DNA from: an uncultured Paracoccaceae bacterium
Lineage (GTDB): Bacteria > Pseudomonadota > Alphaproteobacteria > Rhodobacterales > Rhodobacteraceae
DNA: 64,000 nucleotides
Reading direction: 5' to 3'
Assembly (NCBI GenBank): GCA_947493335.1
Contig: CANLQO010000001.1
Span: 1,364,001-1,428,000, forward strand
In this document: positions 1-9,165 of the stretch, piece by piece
Position numbering within the stretch: position 1 is the stretch's first letter
How the letters are laid out: every line of letters starts with the position of its first letter
Notes under the pieces: model-generated
Seen by the model: only the letters and a program-made list of their open reading frames with translations
Told to the model about the DNA's origin: nothing
The model's database searches: none
Made by a program: the position numbers and the translations under genes

Positions 1-124
1 CGCGCCTTTCCTACCTACTTTGGCCCTACATGACGCAAATCGCTTAATGACTGGTGTAAGCCACGGGTTGGAAGTATGTCGCATTTTCCTATATTTGCTG
101 ATCAATCCTCCTGAAGGTTCATCA

Positions 125-1264
125 ATGCCGCTCGATCCTGCCCTCAATTCGCTTGGTTTCGCCAAACCACCGTCAGAAACGCGAGTCGTCGTGGCAATGT
201 CAGGTGGCGTCGACAGCTCGGTCGTGGCGGCAATGCTGGCCGAGCAGGGCTATGACGTCGTGGGTGTGACCTTGCAGCTTTATGACCACGGTGCGGCGCT
301 GGCCAAGAAAGGTGCTTGTTGCGCTGGTCGCGACATCCATGACGCGCGGCGCGTGGCAGAAGAGATGGGGTTCCCCCACTACGTGCTGGACTACGAAAAC
401 ACCTTTAAAGAGGCGGTGATCGACGAATTCGCCGACAGTTATCTTGCTGGTGCCACACCGGTGCCCTGCATCCGATGCAACGAGAGGGTGAAGTTCAAGG
501 ACCTCCTGGAAACAGCCCGTGATCTTGACGCAGACTGCATGGCGACGGGACATTACATTCAGCGCATGATGGGTGATGCGGGTGCGGAACTGCACTGCGC
601 GGCCGACCCCACCAAGGACCAAAGCTATTTCCTGTTCTCGACCACACAGGAACAATTGGACTACCTGCGGTTTCCGTTGGGCCATCACCCATCCAAAGAA
701 GAAACCCGCAAGCTGGCCGCGAAATACGGGCTTAGCGTTGCCGACAAACCTGACAGTCAGGACATCTGCTTTGTGCCCAACGGCAACTACGCCGCGGTCA
801 TCGAAAAGTTGCGCCCCGGTGCCGCCGAACCGGGTGACATTGTGGACGTGGACGGCAACGTCTTGGGCAACCACCACGGGGTGATCCATTACACCATCGG
901 CCAGCGGCGGGGGCTTGGCATCGGCGGGCTGTCCGACCCGCTTTATGTGGTAAAGCTCGACGTCGATGCAAAGCAGGTCATTGTTGGCCCCAAATCCATG
1001 CTGGCCACCCGACGCGTGCCGCTGCGCGAGATCAACTGGATCGGGGATGGTGGCTTCTTGGCGGGCGGCGCACGGCAAATTGCCGTGAAGGTCCGCTCCA
1101 CCCGGCCACCGACCGATGCAATCTTGCGCCCGATCTCGGATACCGAGGCCGAGGTGGAGTTGCTGGTCGCCGAAGAAGGCGTAAGCCCCGGTCAGGCCTG
1201 TGTGTTCTATGACCCCGACAGCACCCGCGTTCTGGGTGGCGGCTGGATCTGGCGCGGCTACTAG
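125..1264 (+). CDS. mnmA: tRNA-specific 2-thiouridylase MnmA
   Basis: Uses ATP and sulfur delivered by the Tus/IscS relay to make 2-thiouridine at the wobble position of Glu, Gln and Lys tRNAs. The 379-residue protein has the PP-loop SGGVDSS at residues 26-32. It has the two expected catalytic cysteine contexts (TPVPCIRCN and SQDICFVP) and the C-terminal beta-barrel region. The frame opens further upstream, but ATG 125 is preferred: GAAGG lies 7 bases before it and the extra N-terminal residues do not resemble MnmA. Its TAG stop lies inside the palindrome CTAG that also supplies the stop of the convergent lyase gene. Cytoplasmic and housekeeping; identification is secure. Confidence 0.97.
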   Translation: MPLDPALNSLGFAKPPSETRVVVAMSGGVDSSVVAAMLAEQGYDVVGVTLQLYDHGAALAKKGACCAGRDIHDARRVAEEMGFPHYVLDYENTFKEAVIDEFADSYLAGATPVPCIRCNERVKFKDLLETARDLDADCMATGHYIQRMMGDAGAELHCAADPTKDQSYFLFSTTQEQLDYLRFPLGHHPSKEETRKLAAKYGLSVADKPDSQDICFVPNGNYAAVIEKLRPGAAEPGDIVDVDGNVLGNHHGVIHYTIGQRRGLGIGGLSDPLYVVKLDVDAKQVIVGPKSMLATRRVPLREINWIGDGGFLAGGARQIAVKVRSTRPPTDAILRPISDTEAEVELLVAEEGVSPGQACVFYDPDSTRVLGGGWIWRGY

Positions 1265-1836
1265 GGCGGATTGGTCCAGACCGGCGGCGTATCGAATTCA
1301 TCGCGCCACACGACGTAAGCCATGACAGGATTGGCGTGCGTCGTCAGAGCATGCGGACGATGGCCCGGATGAAACGATGCATCGCCCGGCTGCAGCGTCC
1401 GGCTCTCTTGTCCTTCCAAATGAAATTCGGCCTCGCCTGCCAAAACCACATAAATCTCATCCGCTGGGTGATGATGCCACGGGTAGTGCAGGCCCGGCGG
1501 CTGATAGACAACAAAGCTGCGAATCTGTGCGCTTAAAAATGGCGCGTCGCGGCCAATGACTTCGTAACAGCCGAAGCGCGCCATGAAGTCCGCGCCAATA
1601 GCCGTGTCTTTATAGGTTTCGCGCCACATCACATGCGGCGTGGCGGCCACAAGGGCATCGCGCAACGCGATATAGTCGTCAGTGTGCAGCGAGCGGTCTG
1701 CCTGCATCAGCTTTGCTGCTGGGACCATGTGAGGTTTCACGGGCCCAGACACGACATCCGTTGGCGCCGGGCAAAACGCTGCCAGTTCCGCATGGGTGCG
1801 GTGCAAATCCATGGCGGCATTCAAAAGCGCTTGCAT
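1261..1836 (-). CDS. dddQ: DMSP lyase, cupin type (DddQ-like)
   Basis: Cupin enzyme predicted to cleave dimethylsulfoniopropionate to dimethyl sulfide and acrylate. The 191-residue protein carries the DddQ metal/catalytic block: [10 protein letters not shown] at residues 120-129 (H123, E127, Y129 match the known His-x3-Glu-x-Tyr pattern). A second cupin motif, [12 protein letters not shown] (151-162), supplies the distal histidine. Length fits DddQ (about 200 residues) rather than the longer DddL or DddW. The frame is open to 1905, but ATG 1836 has a near-perfect AGGAGG at 7 bases; ATG 1869 (AGGGGG) is a second option. It is divergent from an aldehyde dehydrogenase gene 163 bases away. Fine assignment to DddQ versus a related Ddd cupin is by motif only. 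Confidence 0.82.
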   Translation of the reverse strand: MQALLNAAMDLHRTHAELAAFCPAPTDVVSGPVKPHMVPAAKLMQADRSLHTDDYIALRDALVAATPHVMWRETYKDTAIGADFMARFGCYEVIGRDAPFLSAQIRSFVVYQPPGLHYPWHHHPADEIYVVLAGEAEFHLEGQESRTLQPGDASFHPGHRPHALTTHANPVMAYVVWRDEFDTPPVWTNPP

Positions 1837-1999
1837 CACGCCCCTCCTCTTTGCTGCAATCAGGGTCATGAATGCCCCCTGCCCGTGCTGGCCCGTCGCC
1901 GACACGTTCAGGTCGCATTGAGGTGATTGATGCCGCTTAATGACAGCGCGCAGCGGCCAGATCGGCTACTCATGGGGAAACGACAGCTTTGAGGGTCCG

Positions 2000-3445
2000 A
2001 TGAAAGATTATTGGCAGAATTACATTGATGGCGCATGGGTCGATGGTGGTGCGGGGCGTATCGACGTGATCAACCCCGGTACGGGGGCGACACTGACAAC
2101 GCATGCGCTTGCAGATGCCATTGACGTGGACCGCGCAGTCATGGTCGCGCGCCGGGTCCATCTGTCTGGTGCCCTGTCTGATCTGCGCCCGGTGGAACGG
2201 GGCCGCATGGTGCAGGCCATGGGGCGCTACCTGCTGGACCATATCGACGAAATCGCCCCGGTGCTGACCCTCGAACAGGGCAAACCGCTCTGGGAGGCCG
2301 AGATCGAGGTCAAGGGTGCGGCGCGCTACTTCGAATACTACGGCAATCAGGCCGAAACGGTCGAAGGCCGTTCGATCCCATTGGGTGCGGGGTATTTCGA
2401 CTTTACCACCCATGAACCCTTTGGCGTCTCGGCCCAGATCATCCCGTGGAACTATCCGCTTGAGATGACGGCCCGGTCATTGTCCGCCGCCTTGGCCACC
2501 GGCAACACGGTGGTGATCAAAACGCCCGAGATGACGCCGCTGACCAACGCCTGGTTTGCCCATGCGGCAGAGGCAGTGGGCCTCCCCAAGGGGGCGGTTA
2601 ATATTCTGTGTGGTTTGGGCCATGAAGCCGGTGCGGCCCTGTCATCGCACCTGCATGTGAACCAGATCGTCTTTACCGGCTCTGTTGCGACCGGCATCGC
2701 GATCTCTACCGCCGCAGCGGCCAATGTGGTGCCCTGCGTGTTGGAACTGGGCGGTAAGTCAGCGGCCATCGTACACGATGACGCCGATCTTGACGCGTTT
2801 GAGAACGACGTGCGCTGGGGCATCTATTTCAATGCCGGGCAGGTCTGTTCGGCCATGTCCCGCGTGATTGTGCACGAAAGCCGCCATGATGAACTGGTAG
2901 AGCGCGTGGCAGGCGTGGCCAAATCGCTCTCTGTCGGGCCCGGAATTGAGCGTACGGAATTTGGCGCCAACATGGGTGCTATGGTGTCCGAGGGGCAGCG
3001 CGACCGCGCGGCGGGCATGATCTTAGATGCGCAGGCGGCAGGCGCGACCGTGGTGACGGGCGGACGCAAGATGAACATCCCCGGAGCCTTTCTGGAACCC
3101 ACCGTGCTGGCCGATGTGACACCCGAGATGACAATCGCCAATGAAGAGGTCTTTGGCCCGGTCCTGTCGGTCCTGAAATTCAAGGAAGACGCGCAGGCGC
3201 TCCAGATCGCCAACGGCACGCCTTATGGGCTGGTCGGCGGCGTCTTTACCCGCGACATCGACCGCGCCACCCGTGCCGCACGCGAAATCCGCGCCGGTCA
3301 GGTCTTCGTCAACGAATGGTTTGCAGGCGGGGTTGAGACGCCCTTTGGCGGTTACGGCAAATCCGGCTATGGCCGCGAAAAGGGCCGTGAAGCGCTGTGG
3401 AACTATGTGCAGACGAAAAACGTAGCGATCAAGTTACGGGGGTAA
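2000..3445 (+). CDS. NAD(P)-dependent aldehyde dehydrogenase
   Basis: Class-I-type aldehyde dehydrogenase of 481 residues, closest in style to betaine-aldehyde or 4-aminobutyraldehyde dehydrogenases. Visible motifs are IIPWNYPLEM (cofactor cleft), FTGSVATG, the catalytic Glu in LELGGKS and the catalytic Cys in FNAGQVCSAMSR. Start ATG 2000 follows GAGGG at 5 bases; an upstream ATG at 1940 would add 20 unlike residues. It is divergent from the DMSP lyase, so the enzymes could be co-regulated, but the sequence gives no proof of a shared substrate. It is not the CoA-acylating malonate-semialdehyde type. The substrate is unassigned. Confidence 0.9.
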   Translation: MKDYWQNYIDGAWVDGGAGRIDVINPGTGATLTTHALADAIDVDRAVMVARRVHLSGALSDLRPVERGRMVQAMGRYLLDHIDEIAPVLTLEQGKPLWEAEIEVKGAARYFEYYGNQAETVEGRSIPLGAGYFDFTTHEPFGVSAQIIPWNYPLEMTARSLSAALATGNTVVIKTPEMTPLTNAWFAHAAEAVGLPKGAVNILCGLGHEAGAALSSHLHVNQIVFTGSVATGIAISTAAAANVVPCVLELGGKSAAIVHDDADLDAFENDVRWGIYFNAGQVCSAMSRVIVHESRHDELVERVAGVAKSLSVGPGIERTEFGANMGAMVSEGQRDRAAGMILDAQAAGATVVTGGRKMNIPGAFLEPTVLADVTPEMTIANEEVFGPVLSVLKFKEDAQALQIANGTPYGLVGGVFTRDIDRATRAAREIRAGQVFVNEWFAGGVETPFGGYGKSGYGREKGREALWNYVQTKNVAIKLRG

Positions 3446-3648
3446 GTGGCAGAATTCGGGACGTCGCGACGGATTGCTGACCGATCCGGGGCGGGTTTGG
3501 GTGGCTGGATTGGACGGTTGGCGGGACTTTCTTGCCGTTCGCCGCGACTGCGCCAATGACCGCTTCTGGAAAGGGTGGAAAAACAGTAAGTGTAGGAAAC
3601 AACGTAGATGCCGCTTCCGTTCAGCGGCAAAAATTGTTGAGGTTAGTC

Positions 3649-4044
3649 ATGATTTTGGAGGTTGAAAAACAAGCACCACTATTGGTGGATAGTTTTTCGA
3701 AAGTTGAAAGAGCCCTTCGTAAATTGAAGAGTTACGGGCCAATTTCATTCGCGTCTCTCGCCGCCAAAGACGGCAGCTACGTTCAGGTCGCTGGCGGGCG
3801 AGTAACTTGTATTGTTGAGCACCGACCTTCAAATTCAAAGACTCTATCTAGAGCATACTTAGCCGAAAAACGGGCACCTTTTGACGGCATCCAAACACTG
3901 ATTTGTGGAGCAGGACACATTCAAATGATGCCTGATGAAATCCTGTTTATTGATGATGTCATAGCGGTATTTGAAGCGTTTTATCTCGGTGAGGAATTCC
4001 CGAGAAATGTTCTCTGGCGCGAGGCATTGGTTCTGAAGCAGTAG
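3649..4044 (+). CDS. Small hypothetical protein, immunity-protein-like (Imm1-type?)
   Basis: A 131-residue soluble protein starting MILEVEKQAP; GAGG lies 6 bases before ATG 3649. The middle reads GSYVQVAGG followed by a beta-rich stretch. The end has an acidic helix (DDVIAVFEAFYLGEEFP) and a terminal W-R-E. That order (L-x-G-x-Y-V-Q-V-AGG, then a C-terminal F-x-x-Y-L-x-G-x-x-F-P-x-x-V-x-W) reminds me of Imm1-like antitoxin/immunity proteins, but this is recall, not a search. Base composition is clearly more AT-rich than the genes on either side, suggesting transfer. No toxin gene is adjacent. Treat the function as unknown. Confidence 0.45.
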   Translation: MILEVEKQAPLLVDSFSKVERALRKLKSYGPISFASLAAKDGSYVQVAGGRVTCIVEHRPSNSKTLSRAYLAEKRAPFDGIQTLICGAGHIQMMPDEILFIDDVIAVFEAFYLGEEFPRNVLWREALVLKQ

Positions 4045-4315
4045 TTGCCGACAAGGCGTCCACCTACCTCTAAAAGCGCAGCAACTAGAAGACATTGGCA
4101 ATGCTTGCAGCTCCATACACTTTGGGCTCAGACCGAACATTGCTGCCCACCCATATTTCCCCGGCCCGGCGCTTGTTTCGGGCGGCGCGTTCAAGACTCG
4201 TCAGACCTCGTCTCGCACCAGACGTCGCACAAGCGTTGCACTCAATGCCACAGAAACCCGGCAAAAGTCCTTTGCCCTCTGGACCTTGCACATCCGTCAC
4301 ATTACCCACGCAGCC

Positions 4316-5179
4316 ATGATTTACGAAACCGCATCCGACTGGCGCAACGCCCCGCAAAAACGCGTGCTTTTGTTCGCGATGTCGGGGCTTGGCAAAACGC
4401 ATCTGTCCAACATGCTGCGCGCCACGGGTGACTGGTTTCACTATTCCATCGATTACCGCATCGGCACCCGCTACATGGGCGAGCATATTGCTGACAACGC
4501 CAAGCGTGAGGCGATGAAGGTGCCTTTCCTGCGCGACCTTCTGCGCTCTGACAGCATCTACATCGGCTCTAACATCTCGTTCAACGATCTGCGCCCGATG
4601 TCGTCTTATCTGGGCAAGCCCGGCGATCCCGACAAAGGTGGCCTGCCGTGGGATGAATATACGCGGCGTCAGGACCAGTTTCAGGCCGCCGAAGTGGCCG
4701 CCTTGATGGACACAAGCCACTTCATCGACCGCAGCCATGACCTTTACCAATACCCGCATTTTGTCTGCGACACAGGCGGGTCGATCTGTGAATGGGTCGA
4801 CGCAGATAACCCCAATGACCCGATCCTCACCGAACTGTCTTCCAAAACCCTGATGGTCTGGATTGAAGGCACCGACGCCCATACCGCTGAACTGGTCCGC
4901 CGCTTCGACAAGGAACCCAAGCCGATGTCTTATGACCCGGCGTTCCTCTTGGCGACATGGCAGGCCTATCTGGCAGAGTTCGGCGTCGCGCCGGACAAGG
5001 TTGACCCCGATGACTTTATCCGCTGGGCCTTTGCCAAGGCGCTGGCCCACCGCCAACCGCGCTATCGCGCAATGGCCGAGAAGTGGGGCCTGACTATTCC
5101 ACAGCAGGTTGTTGAGGGCGTGAATGATACGGAGGGCTTTGTCGGCATGATCGCTGACGCCCTTGAGATGCGCGGCTAA
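4316..5179 (+). CDS. Uncharacterised P-loop NTPase/kinase-like protein
   Basis: A 287-residue soluble protein with a Walker-A-like motif near the N-terminus (FAMSGLGKTHLS, about residues 20-31). No clear ABC, AAA or GTPase signature is visible. Conserved-looking segments are DWFHYSIDYRIG and FVCDTGGSICEWVD, the latter possibly a Walker-B-like region. It sits 36 bases upstream of metA on the same strand, so the two are probably co-transcribed. ATG 4316 is chosen; TTG 4286 in frame is possible, and neither has a good ribosome site. I do not recognise a specific function. A nucleotide-dependent kinase or chaperone role is inference from the P-loop alone. Confidence 0.75.
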   Translation: MIYETASDWRNAPQKRVLLFAMSGLGKTHLSNMLRATGDWFHYSIDYRIGTRYMGEHIADNAKREAMKVPFLRDLLRSDSIYIGSNISFNDLRPMSSYLGKPGDPDKGGLPWDEYTRRQDQFQAAEVAALMDTSHFIDRSHDLYQYPHFVCDTGGSICEWVDADNPNDPILTELSSKTLMVWIEGTDAHTAELVRRFDKEPKPMSYDPAFLLATWQAYLAEFGVAPDKVDPDDFIRWAFAKALAHRQPRYRAMAEKWGLTIPQQVVEGVNDTEGFVGMIADALEMRG

Positions 5180-5215
5180 GCCGCCTATCTCTTTTCCCCT
5201 ATCAGGACCAATCTC

Positions 5216-6130
5216 ATGCCGATCAAACTGCCCGCCGCCCTGCCCGCCTATGACGTGTTAAATCGCGAAGGCGTCATGGTGCTTGATGAAGACACCGCTG
5301 GCCGCCAGGACATCCGCCCCTTGCGGATCGCACTTCTGAACCTGATGCCCAAGAAGATCCAGACCGAGAACCAGTTCGCGCGTCTGATCGGGGCCACGCC
5401 CCTGCAGATCGAGCTTTCGCTGATCCGCATGTCCGAGCATCAGACCCGCAATACCGCCGCTGAACATATGGAAGAATTCTACCGCCCGTTCAGCGAGGTG
5501 AAGGGCGAGAAGTTCGATGGGTTGATCATCACAGGCGCGCCGATTGAACATCTGCCCTTTGAAGAGGTCAGCTATTGGGAAGAACTGCGCGACGTCTTTG
5601 ACTGGACCCAGACCCATGTGCATTCCACCTTCGGGGTGTGCTGGGGCGGCATGGCCATGATCAATTATTTCCATGGGGTCAAAAAGCACCTTCTGGATCA
5701 CAAGCTTTTTGGTTGCTTCCGGCACACCAATAACGCGCTTGCCTCACCCTACTTGCGTGGGTTTTCGGATGATTGCGTGATCCCGGTCAGCCGCTGGACC
5801 GAGATGCGGCAGGATGAAATCGACGCCGCTGGCTTGCAGACGCTGATCACGTCAGAGGATGCAGGCCCCTGTCTGGTCGAGGATCCGCAGCGTCGCGCGC
5901 TCTATATTTTCAATCATTTTGAATATGATAGCGGAACTTTGAAACAAGAATACGATCGTGACGTGTCTAATGGGACGCCAATAAACGTGCCGATGAACTA
6001 CTACCCCGATGATGACCCGACCCGGGTCCCGCAAAACCGGTGGAGAAGTCACGCGCACCTTCTATATGGCAACTGGATAAACGAGATATATCAGACGACA
6101 CCTTATGAGCTGGACAAAATTGGCACGTAG
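5216..6130 (+). CDS. metA: Homoserine O-acyltransferase MetA
   Basis: Acylates homoserine at the first committed step of methionine synthesis. The 304-residue length is typical. The protein has the class-I amidotransferase-like fold signature with the nucleophile in FGVCWGGMA and the His-x-Glu pair in FNHFEYD. It also has the family segments [11 protein letters not shown] and [16 protein letters not shown]. In alphaproteobacteria most MetA enzymes use acetyl-CoA (the residue next to the catalytic site decides between acetyl and succinyl donors), so the donor is left open. No SAM riboswitch is visible in the 36-base gap upstream. The 3' end overlaps the next gene by 26 bases. Confidence 0.95.
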   Translation: MPIKLPAALPAYDVLNREGVMVLDEDTAGRQDIRPLRIALLNLMPKKIQTENQFARLIGATPLQIELSLIRMSEHQTRNTAAEHMEEFYRPFSEVKGEKFDGLIITGAPIEHLPFEEVSYWEELRDVFDWTQTHVHSTFGVCWGGMAMINYFHGVKKHLLDHKLFGCFRHTNNALASPYLRGFSDDCVIPVSRWTEMRQDEIDAAGLQTLITSEDAGPCLVEDPQRRALYIFNHFEYDSGTLKQEYDRDVSNGTPINVPMNYYPDDDPTRVPQNRWRSHAHLLYGNWINEIYQTTPYELDKIGT

Positions 6131-7112
6131 TATTCTGACCCTCACCGCCCTGATGGCGGGCGTCGGTGCATTGGCAACCGGATATGCCACCTCGCGGCAG
6201 GTGAACGCGGCAGAGGCGGCATATCCCCCGATCGGCAACTTTGTCGATGTGACCGGCGGCCGGGTGCATTACGTGCAGGAAGGTTCGGGGCCCCACGTCA
6301 TTCTGTTGCATGGTGCCGGTGGCAATCTGCGCGAGTTCACGTTCGACCTGATGGACCGGCTGACCGACCGCTATACCGTCACCGCCTTTGATCGTCCGGG
6401 ACTTGGTTATACCGACCGCGTGCCCGGCGTGGACACTGGCCCCTTTGCGACCGAAGGCGATGCACCTTTGCCGCAGGCCGCAATGCTGCGCGAAGCGGCC
6501 GCACAGATTGGTATCGAGAACCCTGTGGTCGTGGGCCACAGCTTTGGTGGGATCGTGGCACTGGCCTGGGCCTTGCAGGGGCTGGATCAGGACAGCCCAC
6601 TGGACGCGTCCGCTGTCGTCTCTCTCGCCGGTGTCGCAATGCCGTGGCCCGGTGATCTGGGGTGGTACTACACCTACAATGGCTCAGCGCTGGGCGGCGC
6701 GTTTCTGACCCCGGTGCTGTCCGGCTTTGTGCCGCAAAGCATGGTCGATTCTGCGATTGCCGAAACCTTCACGCCGCAAGCCCCGCCAACCGGGTATGCC
6801 GCATACATCGGCGCGCCCCTGACGATCCGCACCGACAGTTTCCGCGCCAATGCGCGACAGGTGAACACCCTGCGGCCCCATGTGGTCGAAATGGCGAAGC
6901 GCTATCCTGAGCTTTCACTGCCTATCGAAATCCTGCATGGCAGCGCCGATACCATCGTTCCCGCAGATGTCCACAGTCGCGAGATCATCAAGCTCGTGCC
7001 CTCGGCCAAGCTGACCATGCTTGACGGTATGGGCCATATGCCCCACCAGAATGACCCAGAGGCCGCAGTCGCCGCGATTGATCGCGCCGCCAGCCGCGCT
7101 GGATTGCGCTAA
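6105..7112 (+). CDS. Alpha/beta hydrolase, probably membrane-anchored or exported
   Basis: A 335-residue alpha/beta-fold hydrolase. The N-terminus ([20 protein letters not shown]) is a hydrophobic anchor or signal segment. The oxyanion region LLHGAGGN, nucleophile elbow GHSFGG, acid in HGSADTIVP and base in GMGHMPH form a complete Ser-Asp-His triad. It starts inside the end of metA (26-base overlap), which implies translational coupling, although a direct methionine role is not obvious. MetX-type homoserine acyltransferases share the fold, but the sequence lacks their long conserved blocks and metA is already present. Likely an esterase or lipase of unknown substrate. Confidence 0.88.
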   Translation: MSWTKLARSILTLTALMAGVGALATGYATSRQVNAAEAAYPPIGNFVDVTGGRVHYVQEGSGPHVILLHGAGGNLREFTFDLMDRLTDRYTVTAFDRPGLGYTDRVPGVDTGPFATEGDAPLPQAAMLREAAAQIGIENPVVVGHSFGGIVALAWALQGLDQDSPLDASAVVSLAGVAMPWPGDLGWYYTYNGSALGGAFLTPVLSGFVPQSMVDSAIAETFTPQAPPTGYAAYIGAPLTIRTDSFRANARQVNTLRPHVVEMAKRYPELSLPIEILHGSADTIVPADVHSREIIKLVPSAKLTMLDGMGHMPHQNDPEAAVAAIDRAASRAGLR

Positions 7113-7157
7113 GGGTCCGGCATCCCCATAGTATAAGGGAACGCCAAGGAAACACGC

Positions 7158-8027
7158 ATGACCAAGCCATTTGACGGGGGCATCAGCCGCTACTACGCCG
7201 AGGCCGCACCGAAAGAAGTCCGCGCCCAGATAGAAAGTGCCAAAAAGGGCCGGATCCTGAACCCCGACTATCCCTATGACAAGCGCTGGGACCGGGAAGA
7301 TTATGAAACAGCGCTTGCCGCCCTTCAGATCGAACTGGTCAAACTGCAAGCCGCCGCACAAGAGGACGGACAGCGCATTGTCGTGGTCTTTGAAGGTCGT
7401 GATGCCGCTGGCAAGGGCGGCACCATCGCGCGGTTCCGCCAACACATGAATCCCCGGCACGCCCGCGTCGTCGCCCTGTCAAAACCGACCGAGGACGAAA
7501 GCACCCAGTGGTACTTTCAGCGCTACATCAAGCACATGCCCCACGCAGGCGAAATCGTGTTCTTTGACCGGTCGTGGTACAATCGCGGCGTGGTGGAACA
7601 TGTCTTTGGCTTCTGCACCCCGGAACAACGCGCCGCCTGGTTCGATCAGGTCGCGGATTTCGAAAAGCTCCTCGTCGATGAGGGTATCCAGCTTTTCAAA
7701 GTCTGGCTCAATGTCGGGCGTGCCACGCAACTCAAACGCTTTCTGGACCGCGAGGATGACCCGCTCAAGCAGTGGAAGCTCAGCTGGATTGACGTCAAAG
7801 GCCTCGAAAAGTGGGACGCCTATTCGCAAGCGATCGAGGAAACACTGACACGCACCAACACGGATCATGCGCCGTGGCTTGTTGTCCGCTCTGATGACAA
7901 ACGCAGGGCGCGGGTCAATACGATCCGCGCGGTTCTGAACGGGCTTGATTATGCGCGCAAAGATGCCGCCGCCATCGGCGCGGTCGATGGAAACGTCGCC
8001 GGAGGCATCGACATCTGGAATGTCTAA
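7158..8027 (+). CDS. ppk2: Polyphosphate kinase 2
   Basis: Transfers phosphate between polyphosphate and nucleoside diphosphates or monophosphates. The 289-residue protein shows the PPK2 Walker A ([12 protein letters not shown], about residues 78-89), Walker B ([12 protein letters not shown]) and the lid region with the RFLDREDDP segment. One-domain length around 290 residues fits class I, which mainly phosphorylates NDPs. It is 45 bases after the hydrolase gene and its stop overlaps the start of the TetR gene by 8 bases, so kinase and regulator are probably one transcript. Cytoplasmic. Confidence 0.95.
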   Translation: MTKPFDGGISRYYAEAAPKEVRAQIESAKKGRILNPDYPYDKRWDREDYETALAALQIELVKLQAAAQEDGQRIVVVFEGRDAAGKGGTIARFRQHMNPRHARVVALSKPTEDESTQWYFQRYIKHMPHAGEIVFFDRSWYNRGVVEHVFGFCTPEQRAAWFDQVADFEKLLVDEGIQLFKVWLNVGRATQLKRFLDREDDPLKQWKLSWIDVKGLEKWDAYSQAIEETLTRTNTDHAPWLVVRSDDKRRARVNTIRAVLNGLDYARKDAAAIGAVDGNVAGGIDIWNV

Positions 8028-8637
8028 GCGCGGCTATCATCACGGCAATCTGCGTCAGGCGCTTGTTGACGGCTGTCTGAAGCTGATCGAGGTCAAGGGC
8101 CCCACAGGTTTCACCCTGTCCGAGGCCGCGCGCGAGGCGGGTGTGACCCCCGCGGCAGTCTACCGCCACTTCGAAGGCCGCGAAGACCTGATCGCAGAGG
8201 CGGCCTTGCAGGGCTACGGCATCTTTGGCGAGTTGATGGAATACGCCTATGACAAGGGCCAACCCTCTGCCCTGTCCGCCTTTGAATCCACTGGCCGCGC
8301 CTATCTGGCCTTTGCCCGCAAGTATCCCGGCCACTACGTGGCGATGTTCGAAAGCGGCATCTCGATCAACCGCAACCCCGACCTCAACGCCGCAGCAACC
8401 AAGGCGCTGGGCGTGCTGGAAAAGGCCGCCGTCGAACTTAGCCAACACATTCCGGCCGAAAAACGCCCGCCGCCAGCGATGTTCTCGGCCCATATCTGGG
8501 CAATGAGCCACGGCGTGGTCGAGCTTTTTGCCCGCGGCTCTCCCGGCACCAAGAGCCCCTACCCGCCCGAGGACTTGCTTGAATCCGGGATCGGTGTTTA
8601 TTTGCGCGGGCTTGGGCTGATTGCCCCGGACGATTAA
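8020..8637 (+). CDS. TetR/AcrR-family transcriptional regulator
   Basis: A 205-residue repressor-type protein. The N-terminal helix-turn-helix is complete ([28 protein letters not shown]). The C-terminal ligand domain is of the WHG/TetR_C_33 kind ([17 protein letters not shown]). ATG 8020 overlaps the ppk2 stop; longer in-frame starts back to 7945 lie inside ppk2 and give unlike sequence. The PagL-like gene follows 18 bases later. Likely controls its own operon; the ligand is unknown. Confidence 0.92.
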   Translation: MSKRGYHHGNLRQALVDGCLKLIEVKGPTGFTLSEAAREAGVTPAAVYRHFEGREDLIAEAALQGYGIFGELMEYAYDKGQPSALSAFESTGRAYLAFARKYPGHYVAMFESGISINRNPDLNAAATKALGVLEKAAVELSQHIPAEKRPPPAMFSAHIWAMSHGVVELFARGSPGTKSPYPPEDLLESGIGVYLRGLGLIAPDD

Positions 8638-8655
8638 GGCAATTGAGGCACCAGC

Positions 8656-9165
8656 ATGGACGGCACGCTCGCGGCGATTTTCTTTATCGCCAGTCTGACA
8701 GACATGACCGTGAACGATTGCCCCACCGGTTGCCTGACTGCGCAAGATGCCGATGCCCGCTTCATCCTGCAGGCCAGCGCGGTTGAGTTTGACCGTGAAA
8801 TCATCGGTGAAGAGATCGGGCTGGGTTATGCGCTTGGGCGCAGCTACGGCCCGTTTCAGCCCATGGTGATGGCGACCCTGACGGACAAGGACCGCGCATG
8901 GTTTGGCGCAGGCGCCCGCTGGGACAAGGCCATTGCGGGGCCGCTTTTTGCAGAGGCCACGTTCATGCCCGGCTATGACACCGGCGGCTCTGGCCCTGAC
9001 ATCGGCGGCAAGCTGCAGTTCCGGTCTTCGCTTGGCGTGGGCTATGCCTTCGACAATGGTGCCACCTTGGCGCTGACCTATGACCACCGGTCCAACGCCG
9101 AACGACGCGCGCTTAACCCGGGGCTTGAGACGATATCGCTGAAGTTCAGCTGGGTCATCGACTAG
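8656..9165 (+). CDS. PagL-like lipid A 3-O-deacylase / acyloxyacyl hydrolase family protein
   Basis: A 169-residue small beta-barrel candidate. The C-terminal part alternates polar and hydrophobic residues (LGVGYAFDNGATLALTYDH) and ends in an aromatic strand (LKFSWVID). The segment DHRSNAERRALNPGLE resembles the PagL catalytic His-x-Ser-Asn-Ala motif followed by NPGLE. PagL removes the 3-O acyl chain of lipid A in the outer membrane. The N-terminus is short and only weakly signal-peptide-like (LAAIFFIASL), so export is not certain. The end overlaps the convergent ABC ATPase gene by 4 bases. Confidence 0.7.
   Translation: MDGTLAAIFFIASLTDMTVNDCPTGCLTAQDADARFILQASAVEFDREIIGEEIGLGYALGRSYGPFQPMVMATLTDKDRAWFGAGARWDKAIAGPLFAEATFMPGYDTGGSGPDIGGKLQFRSSLGVGYAFDNGATLALTYDHRSNAERRALNPGLETISLKFSWVID

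Noticed and set aside
41-60. CtrA box (TTAA-N7-TTAA) upstream of mnmA
   Set aside because: Only the first half (TTAA in CTTAATGACTGGTGTAAG) fits; the second has two mismatches.
200-1078. 292-codon minus-strand frame inside mnmA
   Set aside because: Antisense shadow of a fully conserved enzyme.
4085-5056. Long open frame on the minus strand (323 codons) opposite the P-loop protein gene
   Set aside because: It runs antisense to a gene with a clear motif, has no recognisable domain and follows the GC codon bias of the opposite strand.
5180-5215. SAM riboswitch before metA
   Set aside because: Only 36 bases separate the genes, and I saw no SAM-II-like fold in the 4045-4315 gap either.
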